Shown: positions 20,866-29,708, counted from the first letter of the stretch. The stretch is 64,000 bases of DNA from DATLLN01 sp963720885 (GCA_963720885.1 CAVRGW010000004.1:1-64000); one strand, 5' to 3'. Notes: generated from the sequence alone by a model not told the origin. A program made the numbers and translations.

Positions 20866-21641
20866 GCGAGCGCCAGATCACGTATGACGCGCGCGGGCTC
20901 GTCGAGCCCGACGACACCACCCTCAAGGTCGCCGAGATCGACGGGGAGACGGCCGTCTTCGATGCGGCCGACATGACCACCCGCAAGATCAACCTCGAGC
21001 TGAAGTGGCTGATCAACGAGCAGGGCGTCAAGGACGTCACCGTCAAGAACCCGGGCTCGAAGCACTCGCTCGGCGTCGGCATCCTGACCCGCTGCAAGAT
21101 CACGTTCGAGGGCAGCCTCGGCTATTTCGGCTGCGGCCTGATCGACGGGCCCGAGGTGCACATCACAGGCCGGGTCGGCTGGTCGGCCTGCGAGAACATG
21201 ATGTCTGGCGTCGTCGTCGTCGAGGGCAACGCCGGCTCGCTGACCGGTGCCGCGATGCGCGGCGGCGATCTGGTGATCAAGGGCAGGGCGGGCGCCCGGT
21301 CGGGCATCGACCAGAAGGGCGGGACGATCATCACGCTCGGCTCGGTCGGCTCGATGACCGGGTTCATGATGCAGCGCGGACGCCAGATCATCTGCGAGGA
21401 CGCGGGCCCCGGCCTGGGCGACTCGATGTACGACGGCATCATCTATGTGGGCGGCAAGGTCAAGGCGCTCGGCATCGACTGCGTGCCGGGTGAGTGGACG
21501 GATGCCGACACGGAGTTCATCGAGCGGAAGTTCCGCATCTATGGCCTGGGCTCCCCGCCGAAGTTCGACAAGTTCGTGTGCGGCAAGAAGCTCTACAACT
21601 ACGACAGCCTCGAGCCTTCCGAGCGGAAGCTCGTGCTCTAG
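20853..21641 (+). CDS. glxC: GltB C-terminal (GXGXG beta-helix) domain protein, GlxC / MgsB-like
   Basis: 262 residues. The core is the right-handed beta-helix of glutamate synthase with repeated G-x-x-G-x-x-x-G turns (SACENMMSGVVVVEGNAG, AAMRGGDLVIKGRAGARSG, GSMTGFMMQRG). In GltB this domain is structural and lines the ammonia channel. Here it is a separate subunit, as in GlxBCD/MgsABC. It is translationally coupled to the upstream gene and followed 14 bases later by the FMN subunit. Confidence 0.85.
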   Translation: MEAVGERQITYDARGLVEPDDTTLKVAEIDGETAVFDAADMTTRKINLELKWLINEQGVKDVTVKNPGSKHSLGVGILTRCKITFEGSLGYFGCGLIDGPEVHITGRVGWSACENMMSGVVVVEGNAGSLTGAAMRGGDLVIKGRAGARSGIDQKGGTIITLGSVGSMTGFMMQRGRQIICEDAGPGLGDSMYDGIIYVGGKVKALGIDCVPGEWTDADTEFIERKFRIYGLGSPPKFDKFVCGKKLYNYDSLEPSERKLVL

Positions 21642-21655
21642 GACCAGGAGGCACG

Positions 21656-23101
21656 ATGGCGCAGAACGACGAACTCGTCACACGCCGCCGGGCGGTGCTC
21701 GGGCACAGCCGGATCTTCACACCGGAGGTCATGAACGACATCCACATGAAGGCCGAGCTGGGTCGGTACCGCATGCGCGGCTTCTCCATGTTCAAGCCGA
21801 TCCCGCACTGGGACGAGCTGATGTTCATGCCCGGCACCCTCACTCGCTTCGTGATCGAGGGCTACCGCGAGAAGTGCGAGACCAAGACCGTGCTCGGGGC
21901 GCGCTTCGCCAAGAAGCCGATCGAGCTGGACATCCCCGTCTACATCACAGGCATGAGCTTCGGGGCGCTGTCCCTGGAGGCGAAGATGGCGCTCGCCAAG
22001 GGCGCGTCGATGGCCGGCACGGCGACCTGCTCGGGCGAGGGAGGCATGATCCCGCCCGAGCGCGATCTGTCGACCAAGTGGTACTACCAGTGCATCCAGA
22101 GCCGGTACGGGTTCAACCCGCACCACCTGATGCTGGCCGACGCAGTCGAGTTCTTCATCGGCCAGGGCTGCAAGGTCGGGTTGGGCGGCCACCTGATGGG
22201 CCAGAAGGTGACGGAGCAGGTGGCCGAGATGCGGTCGCTGCCGGCCGGCATCGACCAGCGGTCGCCGGCACGGCACCCGGACTGGCTGGGGCCGGACGAC
22301 CTCTCGCTGAAGATCCAGGAGATCCGCGAGGCCACCAACTACCAGATTCCGGTGCAGCTCAAGCTTGGCGCGGCGCGCGTGTACGACGACGTCCGCATGG
22401 CGGCCAAGTGCGGCCCGGACATCATCTACCTGGACGGCGCCGAGGGCGGCACGGGCGCAGGGCCGCACATCGCCACCGAGGAGACCGGCATCCCGCTGAT
22501 GGCGGCCATCCCCGAGGCCCGGCGGGCGCTCGAGGACGTCGGCCTGGCCGACGAGATCGACCTGGTCGTGGCGGGCGGCATCCGCAACGGCGGCGATGTT
22601 GCCAAGGCGATCGCCCTGGGGGCGAAGGCCGTCGCGCTCGGGCACTCCTCTCTGATGGCGCTGAACTGCAACAAGGAGATCCCCGGCGTCACCGACTACG
22701 AGGGCACCGTCGGCGTCCCGGCGGGGTCCTGCTACCACTGCCACACAGGCCGCTGCCCGGTCGGCATCACGACGCAGGATCCCGAGCTGCGCAAGCGGCT
22801 GGTCGTCGAGGAGGCAGCCGAGCGGGTCTACAACTTCCTCCACACCCTGACGCTCGAGGTGCAGATGCTGGCCCGGGCGTGCGGCAAGACCAACATCCAC
22901 AGCCTGGAGCCCGAGGACCTGGCGGCGCTGACCGTCGAGGCGGCGGCGATGGCCAAGGTGCCGCTGGCGGGCACGAACTACGTGCCGGGTGTGACCGAGG
23001 AGCGCACGCTGGCCGAGATGAAGGCCATGCTCGAGAAGCTGGTCTACGACCAGACCGAGCCCACCCAGGTGCCGAGCCACGCCCAGACGGCGGGAGACTG
23101 A
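21656..23101 (+). CDS. glxD: Glutamate synthase FMN/iron-sulfur subunit, GlxD / MgsC-like (N-methylglutamate synthase type)
   Basis: 481 residues. This is the FMN-binding TIM barrel of glutamate synthase: YITGMSFGALSLEAK, GEGGMIPPER, LKLGAARVYDDVRMAAKCG, DGAEGGTGAGP and VVAGGIRNGGDVAKA. Cysteines in CYHCHTGRCPVGI match the 3Fe-4S site. ATG 21656 has GGACCAGGAGG upstream. With the amidotransferase and GXGXG subunits it should form an enzyme that moves an amino or methylamino group to make glutamate or N-methylglutamate. The three-subunit split matches MgsABC rather than ordinary GltBD. Confidence 0.87.
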   Translation: MAQNDELVTRRRAVLGHSRIFTPEVMNDIHMKAELGRYRMRGFSMFKPIPHWDELMFMPGTLTRFVIEGYREKCETKTVLGARFAKKPIELDIPVYITGMSFGALSLEAKMALAKGASMAGTATCSGEGGMIPPERDLSTKWYYQCIQSRYGFNPHHLMLADAVEFFIGQGCKVGLGGHLMGQKVTEQVAEMRSLPAGIDQRSPARHPDWLGPDDLSLKIQEIREATNYQIPVQLKLGAARVYDDVRMAAKCGPDIIYLDGAEGGTGAGPHIATEETGIPLMAAIPEARRALEDVGLADEIDLVVAGGIRNGGDVAKAIALGAKAVALGHSSLMALNCNKEIPGVTDYEGTVGVPAGSCYHCHTGRCPVGITTQDPELRKRLVVEEAAERVYNFLHTLTLEVQMLARACGKTNIHSLEPEDLAALTVEAAAMAKVPLAGTNYVPGVTEERTLAEMKAMLEKLVYDQTEPTQVPSHAQTAGD

Positions 23102-23102
23102 C

Positions 23103-23537
23103 ATGGCGAACCCGCAGGAACCACAGAAGATCGCATCGATCGACGCGGAGTACCTGTCCGGCCAACGCTTCCCCTACCAGGAGGACATGGGCCTGGTCGA
23201 TGACGTCGACCTGGAGGCGTCGACGCCGGGTGACGACATCAACTGGCTCGAGGACATCCAGTTGCTCGAGGAGGAGGGGACGCCCGCCGTCTTCGACCGG
23301 TACTCGAACTCGTTCCTCAAGATCTACTTCGCGATTCCAGAGGGGCGGGAGGACGAAATTGCCCGCAAGGTGCTGATCAAACACCTCCAGGAAGGCAACT
23401 CCTACGGCATTCGCCTGAAGGAGTACCATTGCAAGTTCCCCCAGCCCGAGCTCGGCCCATGGGTCGAGGGGTCGAGGACGGTCGGCACCGATTGGAAGCC
23501 GCCCGTGCTCGAAGGCTGGGAGCCGCCGATGCACTAG
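23103..23537 (+). CDS. Unknown 144-residue protein in the glnT-glxBCD operon
   Basis: No family is recognised. It starts one base after the glxD stop, so it is translationally linked. The acidic N-terminus (EDMGLVDDVDLEASTPGDD) is probably disordered. The middle has a folded-looking segment (DRYSNSFLKIYFAIPEGRE) and a basic stretch, and the end is Pro/Trp rich (WKPPVLEGWEPPMH). No signal peptide, membrane segment or Cys cluster is present (one Cys). As the last gene before the terminator it may be a small subunit or assembly factor of the glutamate-synthase-like complex. Confidence 0.7.
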   Translation: MANPQEPQKIASIDAEYLSGQRFPYQEDMGLVDDVDLEASTPGDDINWLEDIQLLEEEGTPAVFDRYSNSFLKIYFAIPEGREDEIARKVLIKHLQEGNSYGIRLKEYHCKFPQPELGPWVEGSRTVGTDWKPPVLEGWEPPMH

Positions 23538-23568
23538 CTCCGGCGGCCGAAAGGCTCCGACCCCCGAT

Positions 23569-23599
23569 GGAGCGTCCGGTACTCCCCACCGGGCGCTCC
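23569..23599 (+). terminator. Rho-independent terminator after the glnT-glx operon
   Basis: GGAGCGTCCGGT (23569-23580) pairs with ACCGGGCGCTCC (23588-23599), with one mismatch, around a 7-base loop, followed by the T-rich TTCCTTT. Confidence 0.75.
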
Positions 23600-23666
23600 T
23601 TCCTTTAACGAGGCTGAGCGGCACACTCAGACGGACGCGCGGCCCGCGCCCGGGCGTAGTTCCGGC

Positions 23667-24350
23667 ATGTTCGCGCCGCTGGCCATCGCCGCAGTGCTGA
23701 TCGCCGGCCACTCGGCGCAGGGCCGGCCGATCGTCGCCCACCAGCTCGGCGACCCGGCCGGCGCGGAGCGCGTCATGGTGGTCGGCTGCATCCACGGCAC
23801 GGAGTGCGCGGGCATGCGCGTCGTGCGAGTGCTGCGCACGATGCCGCTGCCGCCCGGCATCGATCTGTGGCTCGTCCCCGACCTCGACCCCGACGGCCTC
23901 GCGCATGGCACCCGGCTGAACGGGCGGGGCGTCGACCTCAATCGCAACTTCCCGGCGGGCTGGCGCCCCGGCGGCCGGCCGGGCGACCTCCGGTACCCCG
24001 GGCCGCGGCCGTTCTCCGAGCCTGAGTCGCGGGTCGCCCGGCGGCTGACCGGCCAGGTCCGGCCGGACGTCACCATCTGGTACCACCAGCACATGAACCT
24101 GGTCTGGGCGTGGGGGCCGAGCCGCGCGGCGGGCGCCGCCTACGCGCGCGCCGCCGGCATGCGGTTCGCCCCGATGCGGTGGCTGGCCGGCACGGCCCCG
24201 CACTGGCAGAACACCGCCCTCAAGGAGCGCTCATTCGTGGTCGAGCTTCCGGCCGGGACGCTCACCGCCGCCGCGGCACGGCGCCAGGCACGCGGCGTCC
24301 TGGCGGCGGCTACGCAGGGCACCGGCCTGGTTGCCCGCCCGATCGCGTAG
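23667..24350 (+). CDS. M14 family zinc carboxypeptidase, MpaA-like
   Basis: 227 residues. A hydrophobic N-terminus (MFAPLAIAAVLIAGHSAQG) may be a signal peptide. Zinc ligands are in GCIHGTECAG (HxxE) with the later His in WYHQHMN; substrate-binding NRNFP and the catalytic Glu in FVVELPAG are present. Relatives cleave murein peptides or C-terminal residues. It is the first gene after the glx terminator and overlaps the promoter of the PlsY-like gene. Confidence 0.8.
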   Translation: MFAPLAIAAVLIAGHSAQGRPIVAHQLGDPAGAERVMVVGCIHGTECAGMRVVRVLRTMPLPPGIDLWLVPDLDPDGLAHGTRLNGRGVDLNRNFPAGWRPGGRPGDLRYPGPRPFSEPESRVARRLTGQVRPDVTIWYHQHMNLVWAWGPSRAAGAAYARAAGMRFAPMRWLAGTAPHWQNTALKERSFVVELPAGTLTAAAARRQARGVLAAATQGTGLVARPIA

Positions 24351-24353
24351 CCT
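24348..24353 (+). promoter_or_regulatory. -10 box (TAGCCT) before the PlsY-like gene
   Basis: TAGCCT, whose first three bases are the stop of the peptidase gene, ends 7 nt before GTG 24361. Confidence 0.35.
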
Positions 24354-24360
24354 GCGCGCC

Positions 24361-24903
24361 GTGCCCGTCCTGCTCGTCGCGGTCGCCTACGCGATCGGCT
24401 GCATCTCGCCCGGCTACCTGCTCGTGCGCCGCGCCACCGGGCTCGACCTGCGCGTCGCGCAGACCGGCAGCACCGGCGCGCGCAACGCGGGGCGGATGGC
24501 CGGCCGGCGCGTGGGTGCCGCCGTGTTCGCGCTCGACGTCGGGAAGGGCGCGGTCGCCGTCGGGCTGGCCGCCCTGGCGGGCGCCGGCGACACGGCGGAG
24601 GCCGCCTGCCTGCTGGCCGTGGTGACCGGCCACGTGCTCCCGGTGCAGCTTCGCCTGCGTGGCGGCCGGGGGCTCTCGCCGGCGCTGGGTGGGCTGCTGG
24701 TGGCCCTACCGCCGGCCGCGCTCGCGGCCCTCGTCGCCTGCGCGGCCGTCGCGATGGGGACGAGACAGATGGTTGCCGCCGGCATCGCCGGAGCAGCAAC
24801 CGGCGCCGCCGCCACCTGGCTGCTCGAGCCGGGCTGGGCGGCGGCGCTGGTCAGCGCGACGGCGGTCGTGATCTGCGCGGCACACTTCCGACGAGTCGGG
24901 TGA
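24361..24903 (+). CDS. Glycerol-3-phosphate acyltransferase PlsY-like membrane protein
   Basis: 180 residues with about five membrane helices. PlsY motifs are present in altered form: CISPGYLLVRR for GS(I/F)PxGYLL, GSTGARNAGR for GSGNxGATN, DVGKGAVAV, and GHVLPVQLRLRGGRGLSPALG for GHxxPxxxxFxGGKGVAT. PlsY moves an acyl group from acyl-phosphate to glycerol-3-phosphate to start phospholipid synthesis. The Asn/Thr and Lys changes are unusual, so substrate may differ. GTG 24361 is chosen from the membrane start and the -10 box. Confidence 0.72.
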   Translation: MPVLLVAVAYAIGCISPGYLLVRRATGLDLRVAQTGSTGARNAGRMAGRRVGAAVFALDVGKGAVAVGLAALAGAGDTAEAACLLAVVTGHVLPVQLRLRGGRGLSPALGGLLVALPPAALAALVACAAVAMGTRQMVAAGIAGAATGAAATWLLEPGWAAALVSATAVVICAAHFRRVG

Positions 24904-24930
24904 TCAGGGGGACTCAACGGCGTGCGGAAT

Positions 24931-24986
24931 TGTGCCAGGGGTCAGGATCCTTGGCACTGTGCCAAGGATCCTGACCCCCTGGCACA
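24931..24986. terminator. Near-perfect palindrome between convergent genes, second copy
   Basis: The same sequence as the palindrome at 15861-15918, with one G missing in the left-arm G run (four against five C) and slightly shorter at the centre. It lies between the PlsY-like gene (+) and the SoxB-like oxidase (-). Confidence 0.7.
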
Positions 24987-25005
24987 CCCACAGCGCGCCG
25001 CCTAA

Positions 25006-26310
25006 TCAGCTCCAGGGATAGGGGCTGTTCGAGACCGGGTGCAGGTCGCCGGTCGCGAAGCGTTCGAACCGGAACGGCCGCAGCACGCTGGAGTGGCCGC
25101 CGGTCATCACCTTCGCGACCTCGCGCCCCACGCCGATCATCTTGTACCCGTGGTTCGAGTCGGCGATCACGTACGCGTTCGGCCGCATGTAGTCGAAGAT
25201 CGGGAAGCTGTCGACGGTGAAGCAGCCGACGCCGCCGGAGCGGATGTTCTTGTACGTCGCACGCTTGCCCTCGAACCGCTTCATGCAGTGCGACAGCGAG
25301 GCGCACCACATGTCGGCGAAGCCCGGCTCGACCGAGGCGGTCGGGTACGGGTCGACGTCGAACTGCTCGCCGACGATCACGGGCGCCGCGCCGCCCTGCA
25401 CGCCGTGCAGGTCCTGCTTGAAGTAGTTGCCCCAGAACTCGTCGGTGATCAGCTTGCCTTCGTCGTCGTACAGCGGGGCGTCCGAGTCGACGTGCAACAC
25501 CGGCGGCATGCTGCCGTCCTCCAGCGAGAGCAGCGACGGGTCGACCTCGATCTCGCCCTCCTGCAGGTACCAGTACGTCCACATGTGCTGGTCCTTGTGC
25601 ACGTCGCCGGACGGCGTCCGCACATCCGTGTGGTCGGGCAGGCCGAGCATCTCCCACAGCTCCGCGACCCACGGCCCGACGGCGATCACGACCTGCTCCA
25701 CGGCGATGTCGCCCTGGTCGGTCCTGACGGTCGTCACCGCGCCGGAGCCGTCCATGTCGAAGCCGGTGACCCGCACGCCGTCGACGATCCGGGCGCCGGC
25801 CTCCCTGGCCTTCGCGGCCAGGCCATGCATCGACGCCATGTTGTTGGCGAAGCCGCCCTTGTGCTCGTGCAGCGCGACGTGCACGCCCTGCGCCCGCCAG
25901 TCCGGGAACATGGTGGTCATGTGGGTGCGCACCTCGTCCTCGCCGACGATCAGGTCGGACGGGTAGCCGATCCGCTGCTGCCGCTCGTGCACCTCGGTGA
26001 GGTCGCCGACCTGGCGCTCGGCGCCAAGCGCCATGTAGCCGACCGGGTGGTACGAGAAGGCCTGCGGATCCTGCTCCCAGACCTCGACGTTGACGGCCAT
26101 CAGCTCGCTCATCGCGGGCTGGTAGTAGTTGTTGCGCACGACCCCGCAGGCGATGCCGGATGCCCCGGCGCCCACGCCGGTCTTGTCGACCAGCAACACG
26201 TCCGGCTCCTCACCGGCCGCCCGCTGCTCCCTGGCGAGGTGCCAGGCGGTGGAAAGACCATGCACCCCGGCGCCGATGACCAGGTACCTCGCGCTCTGCG
26301 GCAGACTCAT
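25006..26310 (-). CDS. FAD-dependent oxidoreductase, sarcosine oxidase beta-like
   Basis: 434 residues of the DAO/SoxB family. FAD-binding motif YLVIGAGVHGLSTAWHLARE is followed by GVGAGASGIACGVVRNNYY, as in SoxB-like enzymes that oxidise N-methyl amino acids. The C-terminal DSFPIFDYMRPNAYVIADSNHGYKMI is the closing FAD-contact region. It has no GcvT domain of its own; a GcvT-like gene lies beyond the adjacent IclR regulator. ATG 26310 is followed upstream, after 17 bases, by the end of that regulator, so the two are likely co-transcribed. Confidence 0.82.
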   Translation of the reverse strand: MSLPQSARYLVIGAGVHGLSTAWHLAREQRAAGEEPDVLLVDKTGVGAGASGIACGVVRNNYYQPAMSELMAVNVEVWEQDPQAFSYHPVGYMALGAERQVGDLTEVHERQQRIGYPSDLIVGEDEVRTHMTTMFPDWRAQGVHVALHEHKGGFANNMASMHGLAAKAREAGARIVDGVRVTGFDMDGSGAVTTVRTDQGDIAVEQVVIAVGPWVAELWEMLGLPDHTDVRTPSGDVHKDQHMWTYWYLQEGEIEVDPSLLSLEDGSMPPVLHVDSDAPLYDDEGKLITDEFWGNYFKQDLHGVQGGAAPVIVGEQFDVDPYPTASVEPGFADMWCASLSHCMKRFEGKRATYKNIRSGGVGCFTVDSFPIFDYMRPNAYVIADSNHGYKMIGVGREVAKVMTGGHSSVLRPFRFERFATGDLHPVSNSPYPWS

Positions 26311-26327
26311 TGCTCCTCCTATTGCCT

Positions 26328-27122
26328 TTACGGCAATGTCATTTCACTGGGCTCCGGCCCAGTGTACCCGAGGGACGCCGACAGCGCATCACACGCCTGG
26401 AGCAGAGCGGGAAGCGCCGCCTCGCGTCGTCGACGGCGGAACCGGTCGGCGGGGCCCTGGATGCCCAGCACCGCGGCGAGATCGCCGTTGGCCCCGAACA
26501 CCGGTGCGGCGAGGGCGTTCAGATCGGCCTCGCGCTCGCGCACGGCCTGTGCCCATCCCTGTTTGCGCACGGCATCGATCTCGCGGCGCAGCACCTTGGG
26601 CTCGGTGATCGTGCGGTCGGTGTACGCGTCGAGCGCGCCCGGAGCCCGGACGCCGCGGGCGAACGCCAGCATTACCTTGCCGGTGGCGGTGGCGTGGGCG
26701 ATGCTCGGGCGGCCGACGCGGGCGATGCTGGCGACGGCGGCGCTGCTCGCCACGAAGTCGACGGTCACCGCCTCGCCCTCGCCGGGGATCGACAGCGTCG
26801 TGGTCTCGCCGGTGGCGGCCTCCAGCGCGGCCAGGTGCGGCCGCGCCGACGCCCGCAGATCGACGCTCGACAGCGCGTGGTTCGCCAGCCGCATCAGCTG
26901 AGGGCCGAGCCGGTAGCGGCCGGTCTCGCTGACGTACTCGACGTACCCGCCGGCGACCAGCGTCGCCAGCAGGCGCGACACCGTGCTGGCGTTGATCTGC
27001 GTCCGCCGCGAGAGCTCGTTGGTGCCGACCTCGCCAGGCAGCTCGAGGAATGCGTCCAGCACGCGCATGGCGCGCTCGACGGCTTCCAGCTTGCGCTCCG
27101 CGGGACGTCCTGTGGGCGGCAC
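26328..27122 (-). CDS. IclR-family transcriptional regulator
   Basis: 264 residues. The N-terminal winged helix-turn-helix contains VGTNELSRRTQINASTVSRLLATLVAGGYVE; the C-terminal effector domain includes IAHATATGKVMLAF, a typical IclR substrate-binding stretch. GTG 27122 is chosen by family length. It is divergent from the GcvT-like/aldehyde-dehydrogenase operon with a 30-base gap, and upstream of the SoxB-like oxidase, so it probably controls both in response to a methylated amine or its product. Confidence 0.88.
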   Translation of the reverse strand: MPPTGRPAERKLEAVERAMRVLDAFLELPGEVGTNELSRRTQINASTVSRLLATLVAGGYVEYVSETGRYRLGPQLMRLANHALSSVDLRASARPHLAALEAATGETTTLSIPGEGEAVTVDFVASSAAVASIARVGRPSIAHATATGKVMLAFARGVRAPGALDAYTDRTITEPKVLRREIDAVRKQGWAQAVREREADLNALAAPVFGANGDLAAVLGIQGPADRFRRRRREAALPALLQACDALSASLGYTGPEPSEMTLP

Positions 27123-27138
27123 GCGCCCTATTGTGCCG

Positions 27139-27144
27139 TACACT
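27139..27144 (+). promoter_or_regulatory. -10 box (TACACT) in the iclR-gcvT divergent region
   Basis: TACACT ends 8 nt before ATG 27153. With only 30 bases between the two start codons, IclR binding here would affect both directions. Confidence 0.45.
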
Positions 27145-27152
27145 CGGGCCCG

Positions 27153-28253
27153 ATGGGTCGAGCCACCGCTCAACGCACCCCGTTCGACGGTGCGTTCCGC
27201 GCGATCGCGGGCGCGGCCTTCGAGGTAGCTGACGGCTGGGAGACGGTCGCGGACTTCGGCGATCCGGTGGCCGAGCACCGCGCCGTCCGCGAGGGCTGCG
27301 GGGTGTGGGACGCCTCCCCGCTCCGCAAATGGGACGTCCGCGGCCCCGGCGCCGCCCTCGCCGTGGAGCGGTTCTTCACCAACGAGATGGGGACGCTGCA
27401 TCGCGGCCAGCTCCGCTACGGCGCGTTCTGCGACGACGACGGGATGATGCTCGGCGATGGCATCGCCTTCCGCTTCGCCGAGCAGGAGTTCGGCCTGGTG
27501 ACCCGCCTGGAGACTGACGGCGAGGCGTTCGCCGAGGCCGCCGGCGACGCTGAGTACGAGCTGAAGGACGTCACGGCTGACGCTCCGCACCTGCAGCTGC
27601 AGGGCCCCGGCTCGCGCGCGGTGCTGGAGGCGCTCGCGCGCCGCGACCTGCGCGGCCTGCGCTACTACCGGTTCCTGCCCGAACCGATGCTGGTCGGCGG
27701 CGCGCCGGTGTCGATCGCGCGCTGCGGCTACACCGGCGAGCTGGGCTACGAGCTGTACACCGAGCCGGCTCACGCCGGGCGGCTGCTGGACGCCATCATC
27801 GGCACCCGGCGCGTGCGGCCCTACGGCACGCGGGCGATGGAGACCCTGCGGCGCGAGGCCGGGCTGATCCTGCTCGGCCTCGACTTCGAGCCCGGTGCCA
27901 GCGACCCCTTCGAGCTCGGACTCGACCGCGTCGTGCGGCTGGCCAAGCCGGCCTTCCGCGGCCGCGACGCGCTGCTCCGGCGCTCCGCGCGGGGCGTGGC
28001 GCGGCGGCTGGCTTCCCTGGTGATGGACGGCGAGGAGCCGCCGGCGCCCGGTGCCGAGGTACGCGCCTGCGGGCGCGCCGTCGGCGAGGTGCGAAGCGCT
28101 GGGCTGGCGCCGACCGTCGGCCGGCCGGTGGCGCTGGCCGTGCTCGAGACCGCCGAGATCGAGGAGGGCCGGCGGGTCGAGATCGACGGGCAGGGCGCTC
28201 GGGTCACCACGCATCCGGCGTACGATCCGGAGAAACTGCGAACGAGGTCATAG
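27153..28253 (+). CDS. GcvT-like aminomethyltransferase/THF-dependent demethylase protein
   Basis: 366 residues. It has the GcvT fold: EHRAVREGCGVWDASPLRKWDVRGPGA, RCGYTGELGYELYTEPAH, ALRREAGLILLGLDFEP-like region, and a C-terminal barrel. Family members carry methyl or methylene groups to tetrahydrofolate. Glycine-cleavage P and H genes are absent nearby, so this is probably a substrate-specific demethylase rather than true GcvT. It is followed 17 bases later by an aldehyde dehydrogenase, suggesting a paired pathway. Confidence 0.82.
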   Translation: MGRATAQRTPFDGAFRAIAGAAFEVADGWETVADFGDPVAEHRAVREGCGVWDASPLRKWDVRGPGAALAVERFFTNEMGTLHRGQLRYGAFCDDDGMMLGDGIAFRFAEQEFGLVTRLETDGEAFAEAAGDAEYELKDVTADAPHLQLQGPGSRAVLEALARRDLRGLRYYRFLPEPMLVGGAPVSIARCGYTGELGYELYTEPAHAGRLLDAIIGTRRVRPYGTRAMETLRREAGLILLGLDFEPGASDPFELGLDRVVRLAKPAFRGRDALLRRSARGVARRLASLVMDGEEPPAPGAEVRACGRAVGEVRSAGLAPTVGRPVALAVLETAEIEEGRRVEIDGQGARVTTHPAYDPEKLRTRS

Positions 28254-28270
28254 AGCGAGAGGAGCACGAC

Positions 28271-29707
28271 GTGGCGATAGTGGCGACACCCACCGGCGCA
28301 TTCATCGGCGGCCAATGGGTCGACGGGGACGGCGAGCGGATCGACGTCCACAGCCCGTCGACCGGCGAGCTCGTGGGATCCGTGCAGGCGTCGACGCCCG
28401 CGCAGGTCGACGCCGCCGTCGCCGCGGCCAAGGCCGCATTCCCCGCCTGGCGCGCCACCTCGGTGCTGGAGCGGGTCGAGATCTGCCGCCGCGCGTTCGA
28501 CATGTGCATGGAGCGCAACGAGGAGATCGCCCGGATGATCTCGATGGAGGTCGGCAAGACCATCCGCGAGTCGCGGGAGGAGATGGAGGAGTTCACGGTC
28601 GACCACTTCCGGCGGGCGTCCGAGGACGTGCTGCGGCACACCGGCGCCGTCCACCCGTCGACCCAGGAGCGGACGACGAACAAGCGGATCCTGGTCGTCC
28701 AGGAGCCGATCGGCGTAATCGCCGCGGTCAGCCCGTGGAACTTCCCGGTGGATATCGCAGGCATCCCGATCGTGTACGGCCTGGCCCTCGGCTGCACCGT
28801 CGTCTGGAAGCCCTCCGAGTACGCGCCGCTGTGCGCCCAGATGTTCACGCAGCTGCTCTCCGACGCCGGCTTCCCGCCGGGAACGATCAACGTCGTGCAC
28901 GGCCGCGGCGAGACCGGCGCCCAGGTCGTACGCCATCCGGACGTCGCCTCGATCGTGTTCACCGGCTCCGTCGAGACCGGCGAGAAGGTCGCCCGCGACG
29001 CCGGCCTCAAGAACCGGGTGCTCGAGCTGGGCGGCAACGGCCCACAGATCGTGCTGGCCGACGGCGATCTCGAGAAGGCCGCGGATGCCGCCATCGTCGG
29101 CTGCTTCTACCTCGCCGGCCAGTGCTGCACGGCGGCCGAGCGGATCCTCGTCCACTCGTCGGTCAAGGACCGGTTCGTCGAGCTGCTGGTCGAGCGGGCG
29201 CGGGGCCTGAAGGTGGGCGATCCGCTGGACGACGGCACGGACATGGGCCCGCTGTGCACGCCGGCCGTGCTGGAGCGGACGAAGCAGCACGTCGCCGACG
29301 CGGTCGACAAGGGCGCCACCGTCGTTCTCGGCGGGGGCAGCGACGGCCAGTTCCACGAGCCGACGGTGATCGACGGCGTCACCAGCGCGATGCGGATCGC
29401 GCAGGAGGAGACGTTCGGCCCGGTCGCGCCGATCATGGCGTTCGAGACGCTGGACGAGGCGCTGGCCATCGCCAATGAGACGGAGTACGGGCTGACCGCA
29501 TCCGTCTTCACCCGCTCGCTGCACGACGCGTGGAGGGCGGCGGAGGCGCTGCAGCACGGGACGGTCCACATCAACGAGACCACGAACTACTGGGATCAGC
29601 TGGCGCCGTTCGGCGGCGCCAAGAAGTCGGGGTCGGGCCGCGAGCTGGCCGCGTGGATCATCGACGCCCTGACCGAGACCAAGCAGATCACGTTCGATCT
29701 TGGCTAG
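28271..29707 (+). CDS. NAD(P)-dependent aldehyde dehydrogenase
   Basis: 478 residues. PWNFPVDIAGIP and VWKPSEYAPL form the cofactor site. Catalytic Glu is in LELGGNGPQIV and catalytic Cys in AGQCCTAAER; QEETFGPVAPI is conserved. GTG 28271 has GAGAGGAG upstream. The substrate is unknown; betaine, succinate-semialdehyde or formaldehyde-derived aldehydes are all possible. Its TAG stop at 29705-29707 is inside the GCTAGC target duplication of the insertion sequence that follows. Confidence 0.9.
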   Translation: MAIVATPTGAFIGGQWVDGDGERIDVHSPSTGELVGSVQASTPAQVDAAVAAAKAAFPAWRATSVLERVEICRRAFDMCMERNEEIARMISMEVGKTIRESREEMEEFTVDHFRRASEDVLRHTGAVHPSTQERTTNKRILVVQEPIGVIAAVSPWNFPVDIAGIPIVYGLALGCTVVWKPSEYAPLCAQMFTQLLSDAGFPPGTINVVHGRGETGAQVVRHPDVASIVFTGSVETGEKVARDAGLKNRVLELGGNGPQIVLADGDLEKAADAAIVGCFYLAGQCCTAAERILVHSSVKDRFVELLVERARGLKVGDPLDDGTDMGPLCTPAVLERTKQHVADAVDKGATVVLGGGSDGQFHEPTVIDGVTSAMRIAQEETFGPVAPIMAFETLDEALAIANETEYGLTASVFTRSLHDAWRAAEALQHGTVHINETTNYWDQLAPFGGAKKSGSGRELAAWIIDALTETKQITFDLG

Positions 29708-29708
29708 C
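29703..29708 (+). repeat. Target site duplication GCTAGC, left copy
   Basis: GCTAGC directly flanks the IS481-type element here and again at 32341-32346. It matches the NCTAGN target known for Bordetella IS481. It contains the aldehyde-dehydrogenase stop codon. Confidence 0.85.

Noticed and set aside
15861..24986. The repeated palindromes as a CRISPR array or a MITE
   Set aside because: Only two close copies 9 kb apart, no spacer-repeat pattern and no target duplication seen. A terminator-like role at convergent gene ends fits better.
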